Assembly (NCBI GenBank): GCA_003427395.1
Contig: BFEA01000941.1
Coordinates: 51,024-84,433, forward strand
DNA: 33,410 bases
From: Chara braunii
Lineage: Eukaryota; Streptophyta; Charophyceae; Charales; Characeae
Direction of reading: 5' to 3'
Positions 20,211-29,830 of this stretch are shown one piece after another. Within the stretch, counting starts at the first letter, position 1. Each line of letters starts with the position of its first letter. The notes under the pieces are model-generated. The model was not told the DNA's origin, ran no database searches, and saw nothing but the letters and a program-made list of their open reading frames with translations. The translations under genes and the position numbers were made by a program.

Positions 20211-20388
20211 GTGGCTGGGCCAGAGATTTCTAGGCCACGCCCGTGGCTGGGCCACGACCGAGATGTAGAGGCCACACCCGTGGCTGGGCAATGGCCGAGA
20301 TGTCTAGGCCACGCCCGTGGCTGGGCCACGGCAAAAAGGGGTCTCATCACATGGCTGGGTCACGGCCGAGATGTCTAGGCCACTTGCC
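20211..20388 (+). repeat. 37-bp GC-rich minisatellite, ~5 units
   Basis: GTGGCTGGGCCACG, ACCGAGATGTCTAG and GCCACGCCC recur with starts at 20211, 20243, 20280, 20317 and 20351 (spacing 32-37 bp). Each unit contains a short self-complementary GGCC-rich pair. It ends at a poly(A) run of 14 bases (20390-20403). Open frames through it on both strands are repeat artefacts. Confidence 0.85.
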
Positions 20389-20629
20389 AAAAAAAAAAAA
20401 AAAGGCCACTGCCCCAGCCCACGGGAAAACGACCGGTACCCATACCGGTACCTTCCATTTTTGCCAATTGTTGAACTGGGAGGACCGGGACGGGTACGTG
20501 TTTTTTTTTCGCGGTTTGCAACTGCTCTCAACCTGCACCTGCAGTGTCCTGTGTCCATGAATTTGAAACACAACACCGCACTCCGGCGCAGTTGTCTCAC
20601 TATTGAAATACAGGCAAGTCTGAATTCAT

Positions 20630-21665
20630 ATGCAATCAGGGTACATTCCCTGCCCAGGGTACCCTCCCAATTCAAGGGCAGTCCCTACTGAGGATGTAGC
20701 ACAAAACATCCTGGAATTAGAACATGATTTGCCCGAACTGCAAACTGCCCCAAAAAGCGTAGACCACATGGGTGATCTGCAAATGGCTGACCAGCATCGT
20801 TCGGCTGAACCACAAGCTCTTGCCCCACAAGGCGTAGACCACATGGGTGATTTGCAAATGACTGACCATCAAACAGTCCAGGAAATTTTGGGCTTACAAC
20901 ACCATCTGGATGATCCACAAATTGTTGGCCAGCATCCTGCACCCCAGCCTGAGATTCTCATCAATCTCTGCGGTCTGGCTGCAACTAATATCTGTCTACA
21001 CATTCTCCACCGCCCACTTCATAGACATTCAGACTTTCTTGCAATTGCCCTTCAGCTTGATGCTGATCTTCCTTGCCTAAAGGCAGGGGATGGTAATTAT
21101 ACCAGGGAAGGGGGGTTTACAATTGCAATCCTAGAAGTAGCAATGAGGGACCATCAACTTGAACTGTGCAATGCTCAGACAGATGAGTGGTTTCACCATC
21201 CTTCCCACATCTCTTGTACACGGACCTGGCCATCACATGGCCATTGTACATGCCTCTGACAACTGTGAGCTGTGGGACAACGGCAGCATGGTGCATGCCA
21301 TGACTGATGTTGCTGATTTCTTACATAACGATGCTGTTTCCTTGCCACACCAACCTGTCTGCACACTCTTTTATGCCGAAGATCATTCCTCTGCCCCCTT
21401 GCTGCCAGTGGACAACATATCAACACTCAGCAACCTTCTCCTTTGCACAGCTACAAACACTGTCACACTGGGCTGCAGCTGTCATTGTCTCGGTCACGAT
21501 CACTACAATGACATGGTTTCTGCATCCATGTGGAGAGGGCTGTCCCTCCTTCGCCGACTGCAGGCACCCTCCATCTCTGGACACTATATGTCCAATTCTC
21601 GGCCAGGGCGTTATACTGAGTGCATGGTCTTTTGTGGTGCCTGTTCATCCTTCATATTGGCCTGA
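20630..21665 (+). pseudogene. Broken gene with a Josephin/papain-like cysteine peptidase signature
   Basis: Frame 2 (20630-21259, 209 codons) begins with a Gln/His/Asp-rich tract containing a 25-codon tandem repeat, VDHMGDLQM at 20759 and 20834. From residue ~105 it reads INLCGLAATNICLHIL, HSDFLAIALQLDADL, DGNYTREGGFTIAILEVA, then LEL. Frame 3 continues from ~21195 with GPGHHMAIVHASDN, CELWDNG and VHAMTDVADFL to ~21390. Spacing of Cys, the G-N-x(4)-GGF-I block, His and a W-D-N turn matches the Josephin fold (deubiquitinases such as ataxin-3): proposed nucleophile C in LCGLAA, general base H in GHHMAIV, and D or N in LWDNG. The frame change at ~21195 breaks it unless an intron is present. No upstream promoter identified. 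Could also be another papain-fold peptidase. Confidence 0.5.
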
Positions 21666-22346
21666 TATTGACATGCCATCTGTTTGGTGAGCATGCGCAG
21701 TGCCAGCCGTCGTGGCATTGTTGTACTGGGAATGCTCAGCTAGCTCTTCCACGTTCTCATCCATCTCATCCTTACTGTATGTCCTCTCCAGAAAAGATCG
21801 GAGCCAACCAAAGGCGGACTGTCCATCAGGCACGGGCTCTTATCCATGTCGGTCGGCCAGACGCACCCCGTGAATCCGTGATGTATCAACAAAAAAAAAG
21901 TTTGTCCTCTCTATCGCCAAGGACAGACTGATTCTTGAGCCTTCTCTTATGCTTTCCTATGCTTTCATCTTCATTACACAATCCTCACTTACCCTTAACA
22001 CCTCCTTGTGTTCCTTGCTGTCTTCTCTCCATCGTTTCTCTCTGTTTATCCCCTCTCCCTTTACTCTGGCTCTTTTTCACAGCGTACAAGAAGGTTCGTA
22101 TAGCACTGTGTCACGGGGATGTGGGCAGTTCGTGCTCAACTTCATCAACATGGTGAGCCTTGTACTTGAGAGGCACAGTAAAGGGGGAGCCAGAAGAAGA
22201 AATGATCAAAAGAACAGTTTCAGTGTGCTCTTCATGTTTGTCTTCTGTACTTTTATCATTTCCTTCGCAAAGTGCGCACTTTTAGTTGATAGATGTGTGA
22301 CAATATATATACAAGTGCAGGCAACTTCTTAGCTGTTTCTTCACAT
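21666..22346. other. Possible further exon of the broken gene; otherwise no gene
   Basis: A pyrimidine-rich stretch ending CTCTTTTTCACAG at 22081 and an ATGGTGAGCC at 22149-22158 bracket ~68 bp, resembling an exon between consensus splice sites. One frame reads VQEGSYSTVSRGCGQFVLNF. No family recognised. A link to the 20.6-21.7 kb gene is only by position. Confidence 0.3.
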
Positions 22347-22387
22347 CCCCCCCCCCCCCCCCCCCCCTCTTCCCCCCCCCCCCCCCC
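22347..22387. repeat. Poly(C) tract
   Basis: Two C runs of ~21 and ~16 bases separated by TCTT, followed at once by A runs. Such long C runs are prone to sequencing error and can fold as i-motif/G-quadruplex. Here it is the only one in the window. Confidence 0.95.
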
Positions 22388-22575
22388 AAAAAAAAACAAA
22401 AAAAAGATTCAAAATTAGCTGCTGCACTGCGCCTCAATTGGGAGTATGGCCGCCCACAATTCACCATCAAGATTGAGCTTCAGGGCATGGTGAAACTAGG
22501 ACTTTGGCCACATTCATCGAGGCGAATGACCCAATTTGGATATGCCCTTATTTTTCTGAGATCAGACAATCCTCA

Positions 22576-22658
22576 GGGTAAGGACTTCTCTACACAATCT
22601 AGGCACAACTCTGGAAGGGTAAGGACTTCTCGACACAATCTAGGCATAACTCTGGAAA
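22576..22658 (+). repeat. 41-bp tandem duplication
   Basis: GGGTAAGGACTTCTC, ACACAATCTAGGCA and ACTCTGGAA occur twice with a 41-bp period and two or three differences. It is out of phase with codons, arguing against a coding role. Confidence 0.85.
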
Positions 22659-23324
22659 ACTGCATCCAGGAAAGTCCTCAATCTGAGTATGCCCTCAGAC
22701 GTCAACCAGTCATGCCGACCAGAGAGTTCTTGCAAGGGTCTGATTACTATCGCTACTCCATTTTCTTTTCTTTTCCTTCTCTTTCACTTCATATTTTGCT
22801 TACAATTTCGCGACTGAGGGCCTGGTTCCACTACTCGCCATCCGCAATAACTGCTGGTGAATCCCAGAGAGCCCCCAAACATGATTATATGGAATGTCCA
22901 ATTTGTGAAGAGCCCCCAGAACATGATGCAATGTCCGGTGCATGCCTCCAACAACATGTGGTATCCAACATTTTGATCCCGGAAGTCCACTGGCACCCAG
23001 CAGCCCTTGCCAAGAAGCCTGTTTGTTTGGAAAAAAATCCCAAAAAGGCCTTCCGTGGACGGGTCGCAAGTAACTCCCTCCACAAAACCCCTTTTGTCGG
23101 CTGGGAACCTCACCAACTGCTTGCTTTGGGGGGCACGACATGCACAATTCTACAATTTTCTGACAGTTTTTCGTAAAGCACCAGTACATTTCCCATATAT
23201 CGGTCGCGGGCGGGAATTTGAGGCCGAAACAAAAAACAGGCCGCCGATGACAAATATCAGCGGCGGCCCTTTCCCCGTTGGCTTCCGAATATACCTGCGC
23301 GTTTCTGCAAAATGGCTGGGAAAC
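22659..23324. other. No gene called; repeat fragment and RING-like short frame
   Basis: GGCCTGGTTCCACTACTC at 22819 matches the end of the 10561 foldback family. A plus frame through 22487-23176 contains MECPICEEPPEHDAMSG, which faintly recalls a RING-type CPIC start, but no further Cys/His ladder follows. Confidence 0.4.
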
Positions 23325-23352
23325 GTGCTGGTGGTTTAAACCACCACTGCAC
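23325..23352. repeat. Head-to-head junction of two TTAAACCACCA termini
   Basis: GTGCTGGTGGTTTAAACC continuing to ACCACTGCAC is a palindrome centred on TTTAAA. It is what two abutting inverted copies of the recurrent TTAAACCACCAGTAC end would give. Confidence 0.75.
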
Positions 23353-23607
23353 TCCCCAAACGAATAGAGCGCCCATAAACGTAGATTTCAAAAAATTTCA
23401 GGGGCCCGGGGCTACCAGACCACAATGACTGGCACCGCCAACCAAAAAGAAGAGAAAGAGGGCCCACGCCGGTTCCTTTTGTGTTGGTGCGCAGTGCTTG
23501 GGAAACTCCTAAAAAGCAGCCTTGGACACTGTCCACAAAAGAATAAAAGGCAATGCTAAATTTTAAAGTGGATAACCACAGCTTTTTTTTTCCCCTTTAG
23601 CAAAACA

Positions 23608-24010
23608 TCATGCGGTGTCTCCTCCATCCAGGAGGTGGTGAGAGAACCACCTGGATTGAGGGTTGCGGCTATTCAGAATAGCCGCAATTTGGGTGCCCCA
23701 TACGGACCCATAATGGGCTGGTACTGTAAAAATCGGGATGCGGACAACGTGCCCAACTCGAAGAAACACATGTGGTAATGGGATGTCCATGGTCGAAACT
23801 TTGGGCAGACACCCCAGCGGTCACGCGGTGTCCCTCTATCCAGGAGGTGGTGAGAGAACCACCTGGATTGAGGGTTGCGGCTATTCAGAATAGCCACAAT
23901 TCGGGTGCCCCATACGCACCCGTAATGGGCTGGTACTGCGTGCCCAACTCGAAGAAAAACGTGTGATAATGGGATGTCCCTGGTCAAAACTTTGGGCAGA
24001 CACCCCAGAA
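23608..24010 (+). repeat. ~212-bp tandem duplication
   Basis: Units start near 23608 and 23820 at GCGGTGTC...ATCCAGGAGGTGG. Both contain GAGAGAACCACCTGGATTGA, a GGCTATTCAGAATAGCC hairpin, GGGTGCCCCATACG and TTTGGGCAGACACCCCAG. The second lacks a ~21-bp AAAAATCGGGATGCGGAC segment. Identity is ~90%. It is bordered by TTAAACCACC motifs at 23337 and 24012, so the pair may be the interior of one mobile element. Confidence 0.85.
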
Positions 24011-24026
24011 GTTAAACCACCAGCAC

Positions 24027-25619
24027 CCCTGGAGCAGAACAAATCGAACCATCACATTTTGCACGGAGTGGCACGGACCCAAGAAGATGTGCAACTATCC
24101 CCCTTAATTCTAGTCAACTAATGATTCATTCAAAACAGGCCCAGTTCGCAAGGTGATACCAGAGGAATTGATCCAATCAAGGGCTGATGGGCCTCAGAGA
24201 GTCCAGACTGCAACCCCCGCTCCTGCAGCTTTTCTTTTTTTTTCCAGCTTGGAATAAGTTTGAGGCCATACTGGGGGCCATTACCCAGCTTGGAAACCGG
24301 GTCCAGCATCCCGTACTTCCCAACAACTGGAATGATCGTGAAATCCGGATAACAGCTCGGGAAATTTACCAAAGGATACTAAAAGAATCCAGTGATAGAT
24401 TTGCGAGTTTTCACCTACCACACCGCTGTAACCGTCTTCCATACCCCACAACCTTACTCCAGCAAGGCTTATCAGAACAGAGCCATCATCTCCATTACTG
24501 CTACACCACTAGAATCATTCTAATGGAACCCCGTCCACAAGAACACGCACTGCAACCATCCTGAGTCCTGACTCATCCACCTCCCGCCGTTCTTGCTCCC
24601 TATCAAGGAGAAACTTACCCTTTAAACCCCACTTAGCCAGAACCAAGAAGAATATGCTTCCGACGAAAAATGTCGGCAATCCTCTGCAGTAGTTTGAAGC
24701 TACAGCAGCTCTTCACTCACCATGACCACTCATTCAGCCATTCAAGTGGGACTGCCCATAGTAGGACGGAGAAATGCATACGTTTGCCACCATAATTTTT
24801 TTGGCATGGACTGTTTCTTTTTCCAATACTTATCCTGGAGAAACCAGCACTCAATCTGCATCTGTGATCTTTTTCAGAATGTTTATAAAAATTTCCGAGT
24901 GCAACGAATTAAAAATTCAGCACACTCAAAAGTTTTGAAAAGCTGCCGACCCCCCCGTGGCTGGCAGCGGAGCCAGGCTGTCAGCAGAGCCAGCCCCCAC
25001 ATTTTTTCAAAGCGGGGGAAAAGCAGTGGTTTAATGATCACTTCTGGGGTGTGGTCCCGCTAGCCAAGGATCTAACTGTAGAGCCGGTTTGGACGACCTG
25101 TGTGACGATGAGAGCACCAGGGATTGGTGTTTCTTTTTTATTTTTTCAAAAGAGGATTTTTTTTTTCGGTCCCAGTGCCCAAAGCAACAAAACAACTCTA
25201 CTATATATTGTTCAATCGTGCCGTGTTGCAAATTATGAGTTTCATCTTGTTTACCCTTTTTCTTCACATCCCCACAGAACTAAAAATTTCACTGACGTCA
25301 TTACTCATTAGCACACTGAACTACTACATTCTAATGTTAAATTTTACTGAATGTTTGTCATGCCTCTCACGGATGACATGCTCAAGAGCAGTCCCCTTCC
25401 AACTCATAAATATAAATAAGAAAAAGTCTGAAAAACAACGTCATTGGGAAAGTCGTGGCCAATCGTTGCCAAACAAACAGACGAGTGATGCCATCCTAAG
25501 ATTGGGGAATCTTGCAAGGAAGTTAGCAAGAGCTTATCATGAACCCCGAAGGCCCAAAAGGGTTGGCAATGCAAGAAAGAAGAAAACAAACACCGTGTTT
25601 TGGGCTCTTGTGATCATTC
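24027..25619. other. Repeat-derived fragments; no intact gene
   Basis: 24286-24312 (minus) is a copy of the CTGGACCCGGTTTCCAGC core. The plus frame across 24240-24480 reads IRITAREIYQRILKESS and looks coding-like but matches nothing I know. 25124-25744 is open but lysine/arginine-rich and unrecognised; its end overlaps the LINE RT in another frame. T runs occur at 25133-25168. Confidence 0.4.
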
Positions 25620-26335
25620 ATTCATTCCCCGATACTTGTCATAGAAAGAGTAATTCACCCATCACAGACAGGCCCCCTGAAAGGGAGGAGAATTCAAGAC
25701 AACAGTGTATCGGCCAACGAAATGTTGATTCAGAAACTGTCTAGACAGCTTAAATGTACTGCAACTTTCATCTTCATTGATTTTGCGGAGACATACAATC
25801 ACATTGACTAGTTCGCTCCAGATATTGAATGTTTGCAGAAGTTTAACTTCGGACCGATCTTCAGACAATGGGTGGAAATTCTGCACGATAGTGTCCATAG
25901 ACTCAATACTAGAGTACAAGTAAGCAACGTATTGGCACCAGAAATAAGGCAGCAAAGATCGGTTAGACAGGTGGACCTCATCATAGCCCACTTGCTTTTC
26001 CTTATTGTGATGGAAGCACTGGCAGCTAATTTGAGAACTAACAAGAATATCAAACGGCTCCAAATGTCTTCCATCCCAGAAGACGCCATTCGGGTTGTTT
26101 TGTATTTACGGATGACCTGACACAGATGATGGATGCTTTGCCGGGAAACATGGAGGAATTAAAAAAGTTGGACTGCTTCTGCAGGGTCTCTGATATGGTT
26201 CTTAATTGGGGGAATAAAACTCTGGGACGGTAGATCCACTACCAAGGGGGCAGGCCCCCTGTTGTTAGACACACTCATACGGATGTTAAGCGTCTCCATG
26301 ACAGTCCAAGGAAAGTCTATCCAAAATGATGAATG
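25620..26335 (+). pseudogene. Decayed LINE (non-LTR) reverse transcriptase
   Basis: Frame 3 carries VIHPSQTGPLKGRRIQDNS, SANEMLIQKL, TFIFIDFAETYNHID, then an in-frame stop (~25808), LQKFNFGPIFRQWVEILHDS, RQQRSVRQ and LLFLIVMEALAANLR up to ~26120. A frameshift leads to FTDDLTQMMDA, LKKLDCFCRVSDMVLNWG (~26106-26215), and another to LWDGRSTTKGAGPLLLDTLI. These are RT blocks in order: Q-(T)-G-F, IDF-KAYD, R-VRQG, and the catalytic F/YADD box, here FTDD with the Ala replaced. The first catalytic Asp of the IDF block is present. One stop and two frame changes exclude activity. The sequence stops at the TTAAACCACCAG motif at 26343. No endonuclease domain is found upstream. Confidence 0.8.
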
Positions 26336-26342
26336 GAAAAAC

Positions 26343-27146
26343 TTAAACCACCAGTGTCTACCGGTTGTTAAGGCCCATGGCTCAGGCTACCGGTATGCCG
26401 AGCCTGCCGAGCCTGGCACTACCAGCAGCAGAACGGGCCGAGGCTGAGGCAAGCAGTACCAAAAGTAGAGAAAGAAAAAGAAAAAAAATGAACCCTCGCT
26501 AGGGACGTGAATGCAGCTGGGTGCATTCTCGGAAGTGCAAGTATGAGCATGCCCTCTAAGATCTATTCAGCAGAAGAAGACAAAAAAAAAAAGAAACGAC
26601 GTGGCAGTCTCTGCTGATGTTCATAGGGGGAGGGGTAATCAGGGAGGCACAGCGACTGGCCATGATGCTCGGGCCCTCTGCTACTGGCTGTCCCCTGGTC
26701 GGTGTCCCCCATCGCGGGTTCCCTGAAGGCAATAAGGCCACCTTGGGCTGAAAAGGCCACCCGGTGTCAGATTAGACATAAGATTGAATTTACCTGGGCT
26801 GGTGAGTCCGGTGATAATACCTCAAGGCCATCGCCCTTCGAGAAAAAAAAATAAAAAAAATTAATTAATAAATAAAATTGCCCCGTCCTCTGTTATTTCT
26901 AAATTGATTGATTGAGCACAAATGGTTTCTTTGACACATCTAGAAAACCCCTCCAAAACACGATTTCTTGCTGTTCAACAGCTTCTTAAGCCACCAGACT
27001 GAGTACATGGCCCCAGGCAACTGGAGAAACTGTTTTGAGCCTCTCCAAAAATTTAGGAGGCCGAGCGCTATAGATAAAATGAATTGGCGGTGGGCAGCCC
27101 CCGAAAAGCGCCCGTGGCCGATAGCCGGCAGGTACTGGTGGTTTAA
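26343..27146. mobile_element. Putative element bounded by TTAAACCACCAG and CTGGTGGTTTAA
   Basis: TTAAACCACCAGTGT (26343) and GTACTGGTGGTTTAA (27132-27146) are inverted ends ~804 bp apart and each ends in TTAA. The interior is unrelated to a known protein, contains an AATTTACCTGGGC retroposon copy (26787) and another TTAAGCCACCAG (26986). If TTAA is the duplicated target, the ends would resemble a piggyBac-like plan, but no transposase is present to test that. Confidence 0.4.
26787..26870 (+). repeat. Dispersed AATTACCTGGGCC repeat, copy 2, A-tailed
   Basis: GAATTTACCTGGGCTGG, GATAATACCTCAAGGCCATC and GCCCTTCGAG are followed by an A-rich tail with interspersed T (26844-26878). The tail and shared 3' block suggest a retroposed sequence. 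Confidence 0.65.
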
Positions 27147-27643
27147 TGGTGAATCCTATTAATAGTTACTAAACAAATCACGTTGAATGTGAAAACATTT
27201 TGAGTACTTCTCCTCCAGTTTCAAAGACGACACAGTCATTTCTTCGGAGTTCTCAAATATCCTCGTGATGAAGGCACTTAGTGTCTTTTGGTGAGCTGGT
27301 GCCTAGTCGATGCTGGCCGGGGCCCGGGCGGGTCGCTTTGCCCTGTGGCCTAGCAGGTCGGGTCATGCCACTCTGTAACCTAGCAGTTGGGGGCATGACC
27401 GGTAGAGATCGGGCATCGGGATATAGGGGTGAGGCTGGTAGGATTGGGCTGCTGAAAGGCCCTAAGGCAGGTGGTTTTTTCGTTCAAAATGCTTCTTTGA
27501 TCCGAGCTTTGGAGGACACAGAATTTTAGTGTTCTTGAGTAGATTACACAGTTGTCTTCCGTAGCCGAAGCCGGGCAGGTGATGGCCCCTGCACCTCAAG
27601 GATTTCTCCATAAATTTCTCATTTTTTCAATGTGATCTTGAAT
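27147..27643. other. No gene recognised
   Basis: A GC-rich stretch (27300-27400) has a GCCTAGCAGGTCGGG/ACCTAGCAGTTGGGG imperfect duplication. The plus frame 27281-27529 lacks motifs. Confidence 0.45.
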
Positions 27644-27731
27644 GGGACGATGGGCCCGGTTCCCAGCACGTGCTGCTCCCCACGAATAGATTGGAGCATG
27701 TCCCCCTAAAAAAAAAAAAAAAAAAAAAAAA
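27644..27731 (+). repeat. GGGACGCTGGGCCCGGTTCCCAG core with adjacent poly(A)
   Basis: GGGACGATGGGCCCGGTTCC, CAGCACGTGCTGCTCCCC and GAATAGATTGGAGC are followed within ~15 bp by an A run of ~24 bases. The 31011 copy has the same three blocks and also runs into A-rich DNA. CAGCACGTGCTG is itself a perfect palindrome. Confidence 0.7.
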
Positions 27732-27938
27732 GAGGCTTGAAATTCAATGACCGCATCCTCCAGAGTGGCCACGGCATAAGTGCACCAGAGGAGTTCCATT
27801 GGCTAAAACACTTTGTCTTTTCGGCTATCTAAATGTGAGTCATGGCAACCTACCTTATTAGGACTGGTCCTAGAAAGTCACAATGAACAAGAGGCCTATT
27901 TAGGAGGAAGTAATCACGAACCTGCAGGAAGAATTCTC

Positions 27939-27969
<31 letters not shown>

Positions 27970-28060
27970 ACAAAAACTTTTCTGGGATCATCCTTGAGTC
28001 TCAAGGATCTTCTAGATGTGTTGAACAAAGCCAATAGTCCGCTTTGATCGGACATACAGG
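27732..28060. other. No gene; contains a poly(A) tract
   Basis: An A run of ~26 bases at 27939-27964 is the main feature. Sequence on either side shows no tRNA or LINE signature. Confidence 0.5.
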
Positions 28061-28190
28061 GCCTTGCTGCACTGCTCACCAAATCTGAAAAATGGAGGCT
28101 CAGCATGTATGGGCCTCGCTCCACCACTCTCCATTCTAGTCCATTTCAAGAGTGAATGGAACTTAAGTTTGCAGCCCTGGCTCCACCACC
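28061..28190. repeat. Diverged member of the GGGCCTCGCTCCAC family
   Basis: Three successive motif copies, GGGCCTTGCTGCACTGCTC (28061), GGGCCTCGCTCCACCACTC (28113) and CCCTGGCTCCACCACCTC (28177), lie ~55-60 bp apart. The rest of the foldback arm is poorly kept. It is followed by a T run at 28216-28230. Confidence 0.6.
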
Positions 28191-28267
28191 TCTCGATTTC
28201 CAGACTCTCCCTTCTTTTTTTTTTTTTTTTTGTTGCTGTTCTCAGCACATGACGACGACAAAAAGCT

Positions 28268-28459
28268 TGACAGCTGGGTGGCACAGCGATTCTGGAAGTG
28301 GGAGAGGCCCTACCGAGTCCCTCGAGAGTGTGCAGGCTGAGGACTCGCCGGATTTTACTTGCCAGCTGGGTGGCTTGGCGATTCGTGCAGTTGGCAAGGG
28401 GTCTAGGGGTCCCGGCAGAGCCCAACAAGACTGCCCAGGCTGAGGACTCTCTGGATTTT
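28268..28459 (+). repeat. ~95-bp tandem duplication
   Basis: CAGCTGGGTGGC, GCGATTC and CAGGCTGAGGACTC, then GGATTTT, occur in the same order twice (28270-28357, 28362-28458). Divergence is considerable, so the duplication is old. Confidence 0.75.
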
Positions 28460-28575
28460 TCCCGACTCCTCTCAGAGGAATTTTAGTGGCAACTCCCGAG
28501 AGAATTTCGAGAGTTTAGACTTGAGAGGTGGTGGAGGGGCACCTCAGGGCATACTCACATGAGCACTTCGAATTC

Positions 28576-29020
28576 TTAAGCCACCAGTACTTCGCCTATA
28601 CATCGACCTCGGCGAGAAATAGAGCCGTGAAGTTTCCACTTGAATGAATTTGGAGCCGAGACGGCGGACACGCCAGGTTCGTTCGGCCCAGTGCCTCACC
28701 ACTCGTGTATACGGTCACAGCTTTTGAGTACTGGCGGTTTAAACATACGGCAATTACGGCCACACCTTTTGAGTACTGGCGGTTTAAATATATCCAGAAA
28801 ATAGGAGAAAAGTCCTATGGTGAGCATATGCCCTCACTCTTTAAAAGTGCAAAATCGACAGCGGTGGAGTACTGGTGGCTTAAACATATCGACTGCAATT
28901 ACGGCCACAGTGTCACCTATTTCAAGTTGTCTGCAAACATGTGCAGAAAATACGAGAGAAGTCATATGGTGAGCATAATATGCCCTCACTCTAAAAAAGT
29001 GCAAAATTATCAGTGGTGGA
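28576..29020. repeat. Nested duplications around GTACTGGCGGTTTAA motifs
   Basis: TTAAGCCACCAGTAC at 28576 faces three right-hand motifs: GTACTGGCGGTTTAA at 28728 and 28773 and GTACTGGTGGCTTAA at 28869. The first two are part of a 45-bp duplication. A second pair of repeats, GAAAATAnGAGAnAAGTC, ATGGTGAGCAT and CCCTCACTCT, then AAAGTGCAAAAT (28796 and ~28945), has a ~149-bp period. The whole block looks like one element amplified internally. Confidence 0.7.
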
Positions 29021-29688
29021 GGGAGGCCCTATCTTCCGGCAAACTGTGGAAGGATACACCAGCCAAAGATACACCAGCCAAAGCTTTTGTCCTTTTCGCA
29101 TCCGTGGGTGGTGCGGTGAGGCCCATAGCCAGTTTTTATTGCCATTTGCCACAAGGGTATGGGCGCATACACTACTACCAAAAAACAAAACGACAACAAA
29201 AAGAGTGCACTGGCACCCTGGGGCCGATCCTACTAGCAGCTGGATAGGATAGAGAAATGGACTGGGTGGCAGTGGTAATAGAACCACAGACATCTGGAGT
29301 GGGATGCCGTGTGATACTGTGCTGAGTCTTTTTCAGTCCTCGGTGGTATTACACCACCAGTTCACACGAGCCTAAAAACCCAAACTCGTGATGCCCGTGC
29401 AAAGAGAGCTACCCACCAACAACCTCTCTCTCCCATGGGACTACACAGGACCCTAACGAGACGAAGGCTTGGGAATACTCCCACAGGATAAAACATTGGA
29501 GTATTTTAATCAGTTTTGTATGATGTGATGTACATATCTGTAAATGTTTTGGGTATTTAAGCTCATTGGTCCACCCACTCCCTCATTTATGGAGTCTCTG
29601 TTTGGCTTCATGCCACTGCTTAGAAAAGCCATTCACCATCGGGACCAGCTCAGCTGGCACACCCATGAACTGTCAAAATGCAGACCTA

Positions 29689-29727
<39 letters not shown>

Positions 29728-29772
29728 AGACCTAAGTTTGATCCAGGTGAAACTAGATGAATGAAACTTCCT
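29021..29772. other. No gene; repeat remnants and a T run
   Basis: GGTGGTGCGGTGAGGCCC (29106) recalls the end of the GGGCCTCGCTCCAC family. TTACACCACCAG at 29349 is another recurrent-motif copy. A poly(T) run of ~32 bases lies at 29692-29723, followed by an 11-base ACAGACCTAAG that also occurs just before the run (GCAGACCTAAG), consistent with a target duplication around an A-tailed insert on the minus strand. Confidence 0.5.
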
Positions 29773-29830
29773 AAATTACCTGGGCCGACAATAACACCTG
29801 GAGGCCATCGCACAAGGAAAAAGGAAAACT
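29773..29830 (+). repeat. Dispersed AATTACCTGGGCC repeat, copy 3
   Basis: AAATTACCTGGGCCGAC, AATAACACCTGGAGGCCATC and GCACAAGG are followed by A-rich sequence. Same order as the copies at 14326 and 26787. Confidence 0.65.

Noticed and set aside
20034-20378. Coding on either strand over the 37-bp minisatellite
   Set aside because: Open in both directions with repeat-derived peptides and no domain; period is not a multiple of three.
22885-22960. RING-finger-like MECPICEEPPEHDAMSG
   Set aside because: Only the first Cys pair is present; the expected Cys/His ligands do not follow in frame.
24130-24564. Independent genes on both strands around the dispersed core
   Set aside because: The core is a repeat found at four other places; the IRITAREIYQRILKESS frame looks coding-like but has no start, no domain and no neighbours that support it.
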